Of a stretch of 41,317 nt of DNA, positions 1 to 8,234 are shown one piece after another (position 1 is the stretch's first letter; every line of letters begins with the position of its first letter). This stretch comes from Modestobacter excelsi (GTDB taxonomy: Bacteria; Actinomycetota; Actinomycetes; Mycobacteriales; Geodermatophilaceae), in NCBI RefSeq assembly GCF_005930495.1, contig NZ_SJEX01000045.1, positions 1 through 41,317 on the forward strand. The letters run 5' to 3'. The position numbers and the translations under genes were made by a program. A model generated the notes under the pieces. The model searched no databases, had not been told where the DNA came from, and saw only the letters and a program-made list of their open reading frames with translations.

Positions 1-9
1 GGCGGCGGG

Positions 10-99
10 TCAGGCCCGACAGCGGGCGCTCGCGCACCGCAGCAGGTCGACGTGCCTGCGCTCGACGAGTGCAAACCCGACAAATCCGACCGGTTGCAT
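10..99 (-). CDS. Cys-containing putative leader peptide (29 codons)
   Basis: Short ORF ATG(99)-TGA(10), 29 codons, ending in ERRHVDLLRCASARC plus two residues, with Cys at 22 and 27. The R-R-H-V-D-L-x-R-x-x-S-A-x-C pattern matches the short actinobacterial 'putative leader peptides' found ahead of sulfur and cysteine assimilation genes; a cysteine-responsive attenuation role is the family expectation. A TAAGGT box (107-112) lies exactly 7 nt before the ATG, so the message is probably leaderless. The gene it would control lies to the left, outside the window. The identification rests on the motif, the position and the promoter spacing; the sequence is too short for codon-use support. Confidence 0.66.
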   Translation of the reverse strand: MQPVGFVGFALVERRHVDLLRCASARCRA

Positions 100-106
100 G
101 CGGATT

Positions 107-112
107 ACCTTA
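107..112 (-). promoter_or_regulatory. -10 box TAAGGT of the leader peptide
   Basis: TAAGGT on the minus strand fits the actinobacterial TANNNT -10 pattern and lies 7 nt upstream of the ATG at 99, as expected for a leaderless mRNA starting at or next to the start codon. No convincing -35 box was found. Confidence 0.45.
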
Positions 113-149
113 GCGGGGTGCCGGCGTCCGGGGGCAAGAGGTGCTCGGG

Positions 150-2756
150 CTAGAGCAGCCCGCGCTGCCGGGCCGCGTTGATCGCCTGGCGTCGGCTCTG
201 GGAACCCAGCTTCAGGTAGATCGAGCGGACGTGGGTCTTCACCGTGTTCAGCGAGACCTGGTGCCGTGCGGCGATCTCCTCCAGGGTGAGCTGGGCCGGG
301 AGGTCGGTGAGCAGCTCCAGCTCCTTGGGCGTCAGCAGGGCGTACGGGCTCCGGTCCCGGACGCGGGCACCCGCGCGGATCGTCGTCACCAGGGGGTCGA
401 GCCGGCCGAACCGGGACGCGTCCTCGTCCAGCAGGGCCGGGACCCCGGGCATGTCCAGGAAGGCCCGCAGCGCGCCCAGCTCGTCGGCGATGACGAGGGC
501 CGCCTGCAGCGCCTCGTGGCAGCGGGCGTGCTGGCCCTCCTGGCCGGAGAGGACCGCCTCGGCCAGCCAGGCCACCTGCAGGGTCAGCGGGTGGGCGCAG
601 CGGAGCGTGCCGTCCAGCACCGGCGCCAGCCGCCGGCGGGCGGCGTCCCCGCGGCCCCGGGCGAGGTGCTCGGTGGCGATGAGCACCTCGAGCTCCCCGC
701 CGGGCCCGACCCGCACCCGCAGTTCGTGCAGCGCCTCGGCAGCCCAGTCCGGCCGGCCCACCAACCAGCTGCAGCGGTGCTGGGCGTAGGCCAGGTGCAC
801 GACGAGCAGGGTGGGCAGTCGCTGACCGCGGAACTGCACCCAGCTCTCGTGCATGCGCCGGGCGGCCTGAGCAGGCCACGTGCCGTCCTCGATGTCGAGG
901 ATGCCCAGCAGGGTGGTCAGCGCCAGCTCGACCACCGCGTCCCGCGACCCGGTCAGCGCGCTCCGGGCACGCTCCGCCAGGTTCCGCGCGCCGTCGTCGT
1001 CGAGCCGCTGGTAGGCCGACTGCGCGCCCTGCAGGAGGGCGGCGGCGACCTCGGCCCCGCGCAGCGCGTCGACCCGGGCGGCCACCCGCACGGTCTCGTC
1101 CGCCAGCAGCCAGGTGCGCCGGAAGTCGCCGCGGCTGCTGGCCAGCGCACTCAGCCCGGCCGTGGCCCGCAGCAGCACGTGGTCGTTGTGCGCCGACACG
1201 GCCAGCTGGGCTGCGGCGGCGAGCTCCGCGCCGGCCTCCTCGAGCTCCCCGGCCAGCAGCAGGACCAGACCGCGGTTCAGGCGCAGCAGGAGCCCCAGGT
1301 CGTCCGCGCGGCCGTCGGACGCCGGAGCGCTGGCGGTCAGCGCGGCGTCGGAGAGCGCGAGGTCACCGTGCCGGGCCTGCTGCAGGTAGACCAGCGATCG
1401 GAGCGGGGTGGCATCGTCGTCCTCGACGGTCCTCCGGGGGCGGGGGATGCGGCTGGGCAGCGATGAGCCCAGCTCCAGCTCCGCCAGGGTGGTCAGCTCC
1501 TGGACGTCGGCGTCGGCCCGGACGCCGTCCAGGCTCGAGTCGATCAGCCGGAGCAGCTGGCCAGCCCGGCCGCCGGCGAGCAGCGTGGGCCCGTGCGCCA
1601 CCAGCATCCGGGCGGCTAGGCCGTCGTCACCGGCGGCGACGGCGTGCCCCAGCGCCTCCAGCAGGGAGCCCCGATGGGCGAGCCAGCCCGCGGCGCGCGC
1701 GTGCGCGGCGTCCAGCAGCCCGGGGCTCGTCCGGCGCAGCTCGGCGGTCAGGGAGCTGCGGAGCAGGGGGTGCAGGCGGTACCAGCCGCTGGGCTGCACG
1801 AGGCGGTCCACGAGCGCGTTCTCCCGGTACAGCCGTTCCAGCAGCGCTGGCGCGGTCGGGTCGCCGGTGACCGCGACGGCGAGGTCGGCGGAGAGCTGCT
1901 CGGGCACGGCGCACAGCCGGAGCAGGTCCCGCTCGGTCGGCGTCAGCCGGTGCAGGACCTCGGCGGCCAGGTAGTCGGTGACCGCGCGCTCGTCGCCGCC
2001 GAAGTCCTGGACGAGGGACTGCGGGTCGGCCGCGCGGGACAGCGTCAGCGCCGCCATCCGCACGCCGGCGGCCCAGCCCTCGGTGCGGTCGGCCAGCAGG
2101 TCCAGGGGGAGCTCCTCCAGCGTGACGCCGTGGTCGGCCAGCACCTGCTGCACCGCGCTGCGGTCCAGCGCCAGGTCGCCGGCCCGGATCTCCCGCAGCC
2201 GCCCGGCGAGCCGCAGCCGGTGCAGGCCCACCGCGGGGTCACGGCGGGTGCCCAGCACCACCCGCAGCCCGTCGGGCAGCCGGCGGAGCAGCGTGTCGAG
2301 GTCGGCGAGGACGGCGGGGGCGGAGACGGCCTGCACGTCGTCCAGCAGCAGCCAGACCGGCGTCCCGGCCGCGGAGACCAGCCTCTCGAGCTCGACGAGG
2401 GGGAGGGCGTCGTCGGTGGTCGGGGCGTCGTCCGTCCGGCCGGCCACGGTGCCGGGCCCGTCGGGTGCCACGGCGGAGCGGAGGGCCTCGACCAGCGTCG
2501 CCCGGAAGCGCACCGGGTCGTTGTCCTCGTCGTCGAGGGACACCCAGGCGACCCGGTCCCCGCAGGCGGCCCGGTCCCTCGCCCAGTCGGCCATCAGGGT
2601 CGTCTTGCCGTACCCGGGCGGCGCGGACACCAGCGTCACCGGGACGCCGTCGGACCCGTCCTGCCCGGCCTGGACGGGGCGGCGCAGCAGCCAGGTGCGG
2701 TCGACCACCGACCCCCCGGGGGAGGGCCGGTGCAGCTTGCTGCGGGGTACCTGCAT
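150..2756 (-). CDS. MalT-type LuxR family ATP-dependent transcriptional regulator
   Basis: 868 aa. The N-terminal NTPase has a Walker A motif APPGYGKTT (about residues 45-53) and a Walker B-like WLLLDDVQ. A long helical, TPR-like middle follows, then a C-terminal LuxR helix-turn-helix (about 805-868) with LTPKELELL and SLNTVKTHVRSIYLKLG. This order is that of the MalT/LAL family, in which an inducer and ATP drive oligomerisation and DNA binding by the C-terminal domain. Start is the ATG at 2756; the nearest purine-rich stretch (AAGGGG) is about 13 nt away, so the ribosome binding site is weak. Ligand and targets cannot be told from sequence. It faces the same way as the leader peptide, 50 nt upstream of that promoter. 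Confidence 0.93.
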   Translation of the reverse strand: MQVPRSKLHRPSPGGSVVDRTWLLRRPVQAGQDGSDGVPVTLVSAPPGYGKTTLMADWARDRAACGDRVAWVSLDDEDNDPVRFRATLVEALRSAVAPDGPGTVAGRTDDAPTTDDALPLVELERLVSAAGTPVWLLLDDVQAVSAPAVLADLDTLLRRLPDGLRVVLGTRRDPAVGLHRLRLAGRLREIRAGDLALDRSAVQQVLADHGVTLEELPLDLLADRTEGWAAGVRMAALTLSRAADPQSLVQDFGGDERAVTDYLAAEVLHRLTPTERDLLRLCAVPEQLSADLAVAVTGDPTAPALLERLYRENALVDRLVQPSGWYRLHPLLRSSLTAELRRTSPGLLDAAHARAAGWLAHRGSLLEALGHAVAAGDDGLAARMLVAHGPTLLAGGRAGQLLRLIDSSLDGVRADADVQELTTLAELELGSSLPSRIPRPRRTVEDDDATPLRSLVYLQQARHGDLALSDAALTASAPASDGRADDLGLLLRLNRGLVLLLAGELEEAGAELAAAAQLAVSAHNDHVLLRATAGLSALASSRGDFRRTWLLADETVRVAARVDALRGAEVAAALLQGAQSAYQRLDDDGARNLAERARSALTGSRDAVVELALTTLLGILDIEDGTWPAQAARRMHESWVQFRGQRLPTLLVVHLAYAQHRCSWLVGRPDWAAEALHELRVRVGPGGELEVLIATEHLARGRGDAARRRLAPVLDGTLRCAHPLTLQVAWLAEAVLSGQEGQHARCHEALQAALVIADELGALRAFLDMPGVPALLDEDASRFGRLDPLVTTIRAGARVRDRSPYALLTPKELELLTDLPAQLTLEEIAARHQVSLNTVKTHVRSIYLKLGSQSRRQAINAARQRGLL

Positions 2757-2899
2757 CGGTCCGTCCGACCCCTTCTCGGTCCTGCTCGACGTGCGGAGGT
2801 CCCCGAGGTGCTCAGCTGCCAGGATCGCGACGTCGGGCGACGGCCGTCAACCCGGTGAGAGCGCTCCACCGCGCAGCGGGACCCGGGGTGGCTGGTGGG

Positions 2900-3367
2900 T
2901 CACGCCCCCAACGTGAGCACGTGGTCGGCTCCGGTGCGGTGCAGGACGGCGACCAGCTGGGAAGGCGCGTCGGTGCACCGCAGGGCGGTCCCCAGGAGGC
3001 GTGCCTGGGCGTGCAGCCGGAGGAGCAGGCCCACTCCCGCCGCGTCGAAGCGCTGGACCTCGTCCAGCCGCAGCACCAGCAGCTCCGGCGCCCGTGCCAG
3101 CGCCTCGGTCACGACGGACCGGATCTCTGCCGCGCGCCCGGCCACCAGGCACGCGCCGACGGTGACCTGGACGGTGCGAGGGCCGCCGGTGTTGCCGGGT
3201 CCCGCCAGCAGCCGCGGCGCCGGCTGGTCGTCCGCGGCGGTGCCGCGGGACCGGTCACGGCAGGTGACGGCGACGTCGCGGCCGCGCAGGAACTGCGCGT
3301 CCCTGGCCGGCCGGGAGGCGAGTGCCCCGGAGCGCGACCGGCGCGACCGGCGCGACGATCGGACCAC
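2900..3367 (-). CDS. STAS-domain protein (anti-sigma factor antagonist-like)
   Basis: GTG start at 3367, chosen for the GAAGGGA ribosome binding site 6 nt upstream; 155 aa. Residues 1-65 are Arg-rich and low in complexity. The last 90 residues form a STAS-like fold with the strand LLVLRLDEVQRFDAAGVGLL followed by a helix and a second strand; in SpoIIAA-type antagonists the phosphorylated Ser/Thr sits in the D-S/T-S-G loop, which here reads D-A-A-G. The usual phospho-acceptor is therefore missing, so the protein may be insensitive to a kinase or act in another signalling context. No anti-sigma factor lies nearby. A longer frame open to 3862 exists, but its upstream part covers a VOC remnant and lacks a good start. 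Confidence 0.72.
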   Translation of the reverse strand: MVRSSRRSRRSRSGALASRPARDAQFLRGRDVAVTCRDRSRGTAADDQPAPRLLAGPGNTGGPRTVQVTVGACLVAGRAAEIRSVVTEALARAPELLVLRLDEVQRFDAAGVGLLLRLHAQARLLGTALRCTDAPSQLVAVLHRTGADHVLTLGA

Positions 3368-3559
3368 TCGACGTCCCTTCGTCCCGGTGCGCGCCCCGCC
3401 GGCGGCCGTCCACCGGTCGGCGTGCCGACACCAGCCCTCACACTGCGGGCGCGCGAGGCCGCGGGCCTCACCCGTACGAGGTGAGCGCCGCCGTACCACG
3501 GCTGGACCGCCCACGCCGACGACGAGGGACCGCAGCTGTCCTGACCGCGCGGCGGGGCT

Positions 3560-3835
3560 CGCAGTCCGGTCGGGCCCGGGACGCCACGGCCTCCTGGTGG
3601 AACCCGAGCACGTCACCGGCCGGGTCGCGGGACCAGGCGGCCAGCTCACCGGGGTCGACCCCGGGCGGCCGACCACGACGTGCCCGCTGACCTCGCCGAC
3701 CGCGTCGTCGAAGGGGGGAGCGCCGGCAAGGCGCCGGACCCGCCGGCCGAGGACGTCCTCGAAGGAGCGCGGATGCCTCGACGTCGCTGCCGGGACAGCC
3801 AGGTGGCAGACCTTGGCGTGACCGAGGTGGGACAT
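3560..3835 (-). pseudogene. VOC (glyoxalase/bleomycin-resistance) family remnant with internal deletion and frameshift
   Basis: Read from 3835 the frame gives AKVCHLAVPA, SFEDVLGRRVRRLAG and FDDAVGEVSGHVVVGRPG, matching the N-terminal half of a VOC-superfamily protein. Near 3659 the similarity jumps to another minus frame with VDPGELAAWSRDPAGDVLGF and HQEA, the classic VOC C-terminal strand (x-RDPAGNxLGLxQ). The roughly 50 residues that normally separate these halves are gone. Codon third positions are almost all G/C on both sides of the junction, each in its own frame, which supports a former gene. Not expected to be functional. Confidence 0.66.
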
Positions 3836-3996
3836 GTGCGGGCGCTGTGACACCGGCGGCATCGATCGGCGCGGCGACGGCGTGCCGGTGCCGACCGCGC
3901 GGCAACCCGCTGACAGCGGCGTCAGCTCGGGCCACCATGGGTCCGGTCCGTCACGGGGGATGTGCCTGGCTGAGCAGACGGCGGGGGAGGCGGTCC

Positions 3997-5184
3997 ATGA
4001 CGGACCTGACGACGGCGCGCGGCGCCGAACTGCGCGAGCCCGACCCCGTCCCCGGGCTCGCCGACCGGGACGTCCGCCCGGCGGCCGGCCCCGCCGCCGC
4101 CCCCGACGGCGTGGAGCTGACCCGGCTGCTCGCCCTGGCCCGGCTCACCGCCCCCCAGGCGCTCGAACTGGCCGCGGGCCTGCTGGCGGAGACGGCCGGC
4201 CAGGACGATCCGGCCGGGCCGGACCGGGCCCTCGTCGGCACCGACGGACGGGTGGTCCTCGGCCCGGCCCCGGGGGGCGGAGGCATCGGGAGCCCATCGG
4301 ACGGCACGGGGGCCGGCGAGGCGCTGGCCACGGTGCTCGCCGAGGTGGCCGGAGCGGCCCGGCTGCGCGGCCGCCCCGCCGACCCGGCCGCCGAGGAGCT
4401 GCTGACCGAGCTCGACCGGGCCGCGGGAGACCTGCCCGACGCCGGGGTGCCCGCCGTCGCGGCGCGGCTGCAGGAGACGGTCGCCGGGATCGACCGGGCC
4501 GCGGTCCGCCGTGAGCTCGCCGCGCTCGTGCGCGCGGTCGACGACCGGACCGCATCGGCGACGGGTCCGGCCCGGGCAGGCAGCGGATCGCCCCGGGCCC
4601 GGACGGTCGCGGCCGGTCGCGTCCCGTCGGGCGGCAGCAGGACGACGATGCGGCGGATCGGCATGTGGCTGTTCTCGGTGGTGGTCCTCGCCGCGGGCGT
4701 GGTGGTGGAGGTCGCGTTCCTGCGGGACGACATCGGCGCCGACATCGAGCTGCTGCTGGACGCCGGGCGCAGCGGGTCGGCGTCGTCCACCGCGCCCGAG
4801 CCCGACGGCCTGCCGATCGCACCACCCGCCCCCGCGGCAGCCGGGAGCGTGGCCGCCGTCGACCTGCGGCCGCTGGCGCAGTGCGCGCCGGCCGCGCCCT
4901 GCACCCTGCGCGTGCTGGTGCGGCTGGTCCCGGGACCGGACCCGCAGACGGTGACCTGGTCCTACCGGCTCGTCGACCGCTGCACGGGGACCGCGACCAC
5001 CGTGCCGGGCGGGACGGTCACCGTGCCGGCCGGCGGGCAGCAGGCGGCCGCCGTCGGCACCGTCGCCCTGCCCGACCAGCGGTCCGTGGCGGTGGTCGCC
5101 GTGACCAGCTCCCCGGCGACCGCGGCCTCCGCGCCGGTGTCCGCCGGTTCGTGCCTGACCGACCGACCCGACGGAACCGGCTGA
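3997..5184 (+). CDS. Single-pass membrane protein of unknown function, upstream of the SEDS-bPBP fusion
   Basis: 395 aa from ATG 3997, preceded by GGGGGAGG 6 nt away. Residues 1-200 are helical, Ala/Leu-rich and probably cytoplasmic, with a short VGTDGRVVLGPA stretch. One membrane helix lies at about 221-243 (MWLFSVVVLAAGVVVEVAFL). After a Pro/Ala-rich linker, an extracytoplasmic part of about 110 residues with regularly spaced strands and three Cys looks like a beta-sandwich. I do not recognise a named family. The gene ends 11 nt before the SEDS-bPBP start and has the same polarity, so the two are probably co-transcribed; a role as scaffold or regulator of the fused synthase is inference from position. 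Confidence 0.85.
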   Translation: MTDLTTARGAELREPDPVPGLADRDVRPAAGPAAAPDGVELTRLLALARLTAPQALELAAGLLAETAGQDDPAGPDRALVGTDGRVVLGPAPGGGGIGSPSDGTGAGEALATVLAEVAGAARLRGRPADPAAEELLTELDRAAGDLPDAGVPAVAARLQETVAGIDRAAVRRELAALVRAVDDRTASATGPARAGSGSPRARTVAAGRVPSGGSRTTMRRIGMWLFSVVVLAAGVVVEVAFLRDDIGADIELLLDAGRSGSASSTAPEPDGLPIAPPAPAAAGSVAAVDLRPLAQCAPAAPCTLRVLVRLVPGPDPQTVTWSYRLVDRCTGTATTVPGGTVTVPAGGQQAAAVGTVALPDQRSVAVVAVTSSPATAASAPVSAGSCLTDRPDGTG

Positions 5185-5195
5185 GGGGGATCGCC

Positions 5196-8100
5196 ATGCC
5201 GATGGTCGGAACGGCCGGGCTGCCTGCGGACGGGGAGCGCAGCCCACGCTGGACCCGGCGCCAGCGCCGCAGGCTGCGCGGCGCCGCGTCCGCACCCCTC
5301 GGGGCGCCGGCGGAGGGGCGACCGGGCCGGCGACGGACCCGGGAGCAGCGCCGCAACCGCCGCAGCGCCGCCTTCGACCTGCTCGCGGTCGCGGCCGCGC
5401 TGGCCCTGGTCGGCTTCGGCCTGGCGAACCTGTACCTCATCGGCGAGACCGAGCTGGCCGCGCGGCAGGGCGCGATCGCGCTCGCCGGGGTGCTGGCCCT
5501 CGCGGTGAGCTGGCGGTTCCGCGTCCGCTACCTCGACGTCCTGGGCTGGGCTGCCTACGGCGCGGCGGTGCTCTTCCTCGTCGGCGTGCTCACCGTGGGC
5601 CTGTCCGCGAACGGCGCCACCCGGTGGTTCGCGATCGGCTCCCTCACCTTCCAGCCCTCCGAGCTGGCCAAGCTGGGGCTGCTGCTGGCCCTCGCCGCCG
5701 TGCTCGGTTCCGCCCGCCCGCCGGGGTGGCGCTTCACGCTGGCGGTGCTGCTCGCGATCCCGCCGATCGCGCTCACCCTGCTCCAGCCGGACCTGAGCAC
5801 CACGATGCTGCTCGTCGTCCTGTTCGGCTCCATGCTGGTCATCGGTAGGGTGCCCGCCCGGTTCCTGCTGCCCGTGATCGCCGCCGTGGTGGTGTCGGCA
5901 CCGCTGATGATCAGCCTGCTGCGGCCCTACCAGGTGGAGCGGCTCGGCACCTTCCTGGTCGGTGCGCACGAGTCCCCGACCGGCTCGGGGTGGGCGCTGC
6001 GGCAGGCGCACATCGCGCTCGGCTCCGGCGGGCTGTTCGGGCGGACCGACGACCCGCAGCGCGTCCTGCGCGCGCAGTACCTGCCCGAGCGGGACACCGA
6101 CCTGGCCCTGTCCAGCCTGGTCGGGCAGTGGGGGCTGGTGGCCGGCGCCGGGGTGGTGCTCGCCGCGATCATCCTGGTGTGGCGGCTCGCGCTGGCCAGC
6201 CGGACGTCCCGGACGCCGCACGGCGCACTGGTGGGCGGCGGGCTGGCGGTGCTGCTCGGGGTCGAGGTCGTCGTCTCGGTCGGCGCGAACCTCGGGCTGC
6301 TCCCGCTGGCCGGCGTCCCGTTCCCGCTGCTCAGCTACGGCGGTACGGCCCTCGTGGTGCACCTGGCCGCGATCGGCGTCGTGCTCGGGGTCCGCCGGGA
6401 CGGCGCCCGCCGGCGGCTGTGGGCGCCGCCGCGCTGGCGCAACCCCCGGCCGCGGCTGGTCCGGCTGACCGCCGTCGCGCTGTCGCTGCTGCTGGTCTCG
6501 TTCGGGTTCTACGGGTGGCGGCTGCAGCGGGACGAGGGCGAGGCGCTGGCCGCCGTCGGGGACGAGCAGATGACCCGCTGCGTCCGGCTGCCCGCCGAAC
6601 GCGGCGCGATCACCGACCGGCACGACCAGCCCCTGGCCGTGAACGCCGCCGACGTCGGCAGCGGGGTGGACCGGGTCTCCGTGGTGCCCGCCCTGCTCGC
6701 CACCCGGCCCGCGGACGTCGACCGGCTGGCCGACCTGACCGGCCGGCCCCGCCCGGAGGTGCACGCCGAGATCGAGGCGGCGGAGCCCACCACGCTGTCG
6801 CTGCCGGTGGCCGAGGTGCCCCGGACCGTCGCCGACGCGGTCACCGCCGCCGGGATCCCCGGCGTCCTGGTGGTCGCCGAGCCCCGCCGCGCCTACCCGC
6901 AGGGCGCCCTGCTCGGGCCGGTCCTGGGCTTCGTCGGGGTGGCCACGCCCGAGGACGAGGAGCGCTGGCCCGGGCTGCCGCAGGCCGAGGTCGTCGGCCG
7001 GGCCGGTCTCGAGCAGCAGTACGACGCGGTGCTCCGCGGGGTGAACGGGCAGCAGTGCCTCTACGTGGACCCGTCGGGCGTGCCGGTCGCGCTGGGGGCG
7101 CGGCGGGACCCCGTGCCCGGCGCCGACCTGCGGCTCTCGATCGACCTGGGGCTGCAGCGGCAGCTGGACACCAGCCTGGCCGCGGCCCTGCGCGCGCAGC
7201 CCCGGCCGCAGGGGAAGATCGGTGCCGCCGTCGCGATGGACCCCCGGTCGGGCCAGGTCCTCGCGATCGCCAGCACCCCCTCGTTCGACAACAACGCCTA
7301 CGGGCCCCCGATCGACGCCGGGGCGCTGCAGGCGGCGGCCGACGCGCCGGGCTCCCCGATGCTCGAGCACGTCACCCAGGCGGTCGCGCCGCCCGGGTCG
7401 ACCTTCAAGCTGGTGGTGGCGGCCGCCAACCAGGCCCACCGGGTGTGGGCGCCTGACCAGGTGGTCCCGACCGGGGCCGAGTTCAGCTACGGCGGCCACG
7501 TCTTCCACAACTGGAAGCCGATGGGCCCGATGAACCTGGTGCAGTCCCTCGCCATCTCCAACGACGTCTACTTCTACAAGCTCGCCCTCGCGCTCGGTGC
7601 CGAGAGGTTGATCGACACGGCGCGGGCGCTCGGGGTGGGGGAGCCGACCGGGATCGACCTGCCGGGCGAGTCCGCCGGTTACCTCGGCACCCCCGAGTCG
7701 GTCAAGGCCAAGGGCGGCGCCTGGTACGGCGGGTCCACCGTCATCCTCGGCATCGGGCAGGGCGAGCTGCAGGTCTCGCCGCTGCAGAACGCCCGGTGGA
7801 CCGCCGCCGTCAGCACCGGGAACCTGGTCACCCCGCGGCTGGGCATGGCGATCGGGACGGAGGGCGCGACGTACACCGCGCTGCCCGCGCCGACCGCGAC
7901 GCCCGTCCCCTTCGCGGCCGAGCTGGGGCCGGTCCGCGACGGGATGCGGACCACGGTCACCGGCGGCACCGCCGTCCGGCTGGCCGGCCTGCCCGCCCCG
8001 GTGGGGGCGAAGACCGGCACCGCACAGGACGGCGGGCTCCGCGACGACGAGTACGACAACTGGATGACCGCCGCGTCGCCGATGGACGCCCCGGAGATCG

Positions 8101-8231
8101 TGATGACGGCGATGGTGCAGGGGCCGGGCACGGGCGCCAACAGCGCGTCGGCGGTCGTGGCCGACGGCCTGCGGCACTACCTCGAGCACCAGCAGGACGT
8201 CGTCGCCACCGGCCCGGCGCAGGCGCCCTGA
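5196..8231 (+). CDS. Natural fusion of a SEDS peptidoglycan glycosyltransferase (RodA/FtsW) with a class B penicillin-binding protein
   Basis: 1011 aa, ATG 5196 with GAGGGGGA 5 nt upstream. Residues 1-45 are basic and cytoplasmic. Residues about 46-410 form a multi-span SEDS domain with FQPSELAKLG, LLQPDLSTT and YLPERDTDLAL; Asp302 in the last aligns with the catalytic Asp of FtsW/RodA. A further membrane helix (about 422-440) is followed by the class B PBP pedestal (LPAERGAITDRH) and a transpeptidase domain with S735-T-F-K738, S788-N-D and K939-T-G, all intact. SEDS proteins polymerise lipid II and bPBPs cross-link the glycan; they normally form a two-protein complex, here one chain. Topology is consistent: the SEDS C terminus is cytoplasmic and the bPBP helix leads outward. 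It ends 3 nt from the end of a convergent MreB-like gene. Confidence 0.95.
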   Translation: MPMVGTAGLPADGERSPRWTRRQRRRLRGAASAPLGAPAEGRPGRRRTREQRRNRRSAAFDLLAVAAALALVGFGLANLYLIGETELAARQGAIALAGVLALAVSWRFRVRYLDVLGWAAYGAAVLFLVGVLTVGLSANGATRWFAIGSLTFQPSELAKLGLLLALAAVLGSARPPGWRFTLAVLLAIPPIALTLLQPDLSTTMLLVVLFGSMLVIGRVPARFLLPVIAAVVVSAPLMISLLRPYQVERLGTFLVGAHESPTGSGWALRQAHIALGSGGLFGRTDDPQRVLRAQYLPERDTDLALSSLVGQWGLVAGAGVVLAAIILVWRLALASRTSRTPHGALVGGGLAVLLGVEVVVSVGANLGLLPLAGVPFPLLSYGGTALVVHLAAIGVVLGVRRDGARRRLWAPPRWRNPRPRLVRLTAVALSLLLVSFGFYGWRLQRDEGEALAAVGDEQMTRCVRLPAERGAITDRHDQPLAVNAADVGSGVDRVSVVPALLATRPADVDRLADLTGRPRPEVHAEIEAAEPTTLSLPVAEVPRTVADAVTAAGIPGVLVVAEPRRAYPQGALLGPVLGFVGVATPEDEERWPGLPQAEVVGRAGLEQQYDAVLRGVNGQQCLYVDPSGVPVALGARRDPVPGADLRLSIDLGLQRQLDTSLAAALRAQPRPQGKIGAAVAMDPRSGQVLAIASTPSFDNNAYGPPIDAGALQAAADAPGSPMLEHVTQAVAPPGSTFKLVVAAANQAHRVWAPDQVVPTGAEFSYGGHVFHNWKPMGPMNLVQSLAISNDVYFYKLALALGAERLIDTARALGVGEPTGIDLPGESAGYLGTPESVKAKGGAWYGGSTVILGIGQGELQVSPLQNARWTAAVSTGNLVTPRLGMAIGTEGATYTALPAPTATPVPFAAELGPVRDGMRTTVTGGTAVRLAGLPAPVGAKTGTAQDGGLRDDEYDNWMTAASPMDAPEIVMTAMVQGPGTGANSASAVVADGLRHYLEHQQDVVATGPAQAP

Positions 8232-8234
8232 CGG

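Noticed and set aside
2900-3862. A single 320-aa protein joining the VOC-like N terminus and the STAS domain
   Set aside because: The VOC-like part changes frame midway, while a good GTG with ribosome binding site starts the STAS protein at 3367.
4665-5195. A longer N terminus for the SEDS-bPBP protein
   Set aside because: This stretch codes in another frame for the upstream membrane protein; ATG 5196 has a proper ribosome binding site.
4962-8189. A minus-strand open frame of 1075 codons opposite the SEDS-bPBP gene
   Set aside because: Low-complexity Arg/Gly/Gln/His-rich translation without motifs; it is the mirror of a strongly coding plus strand in GC-rich DNA.
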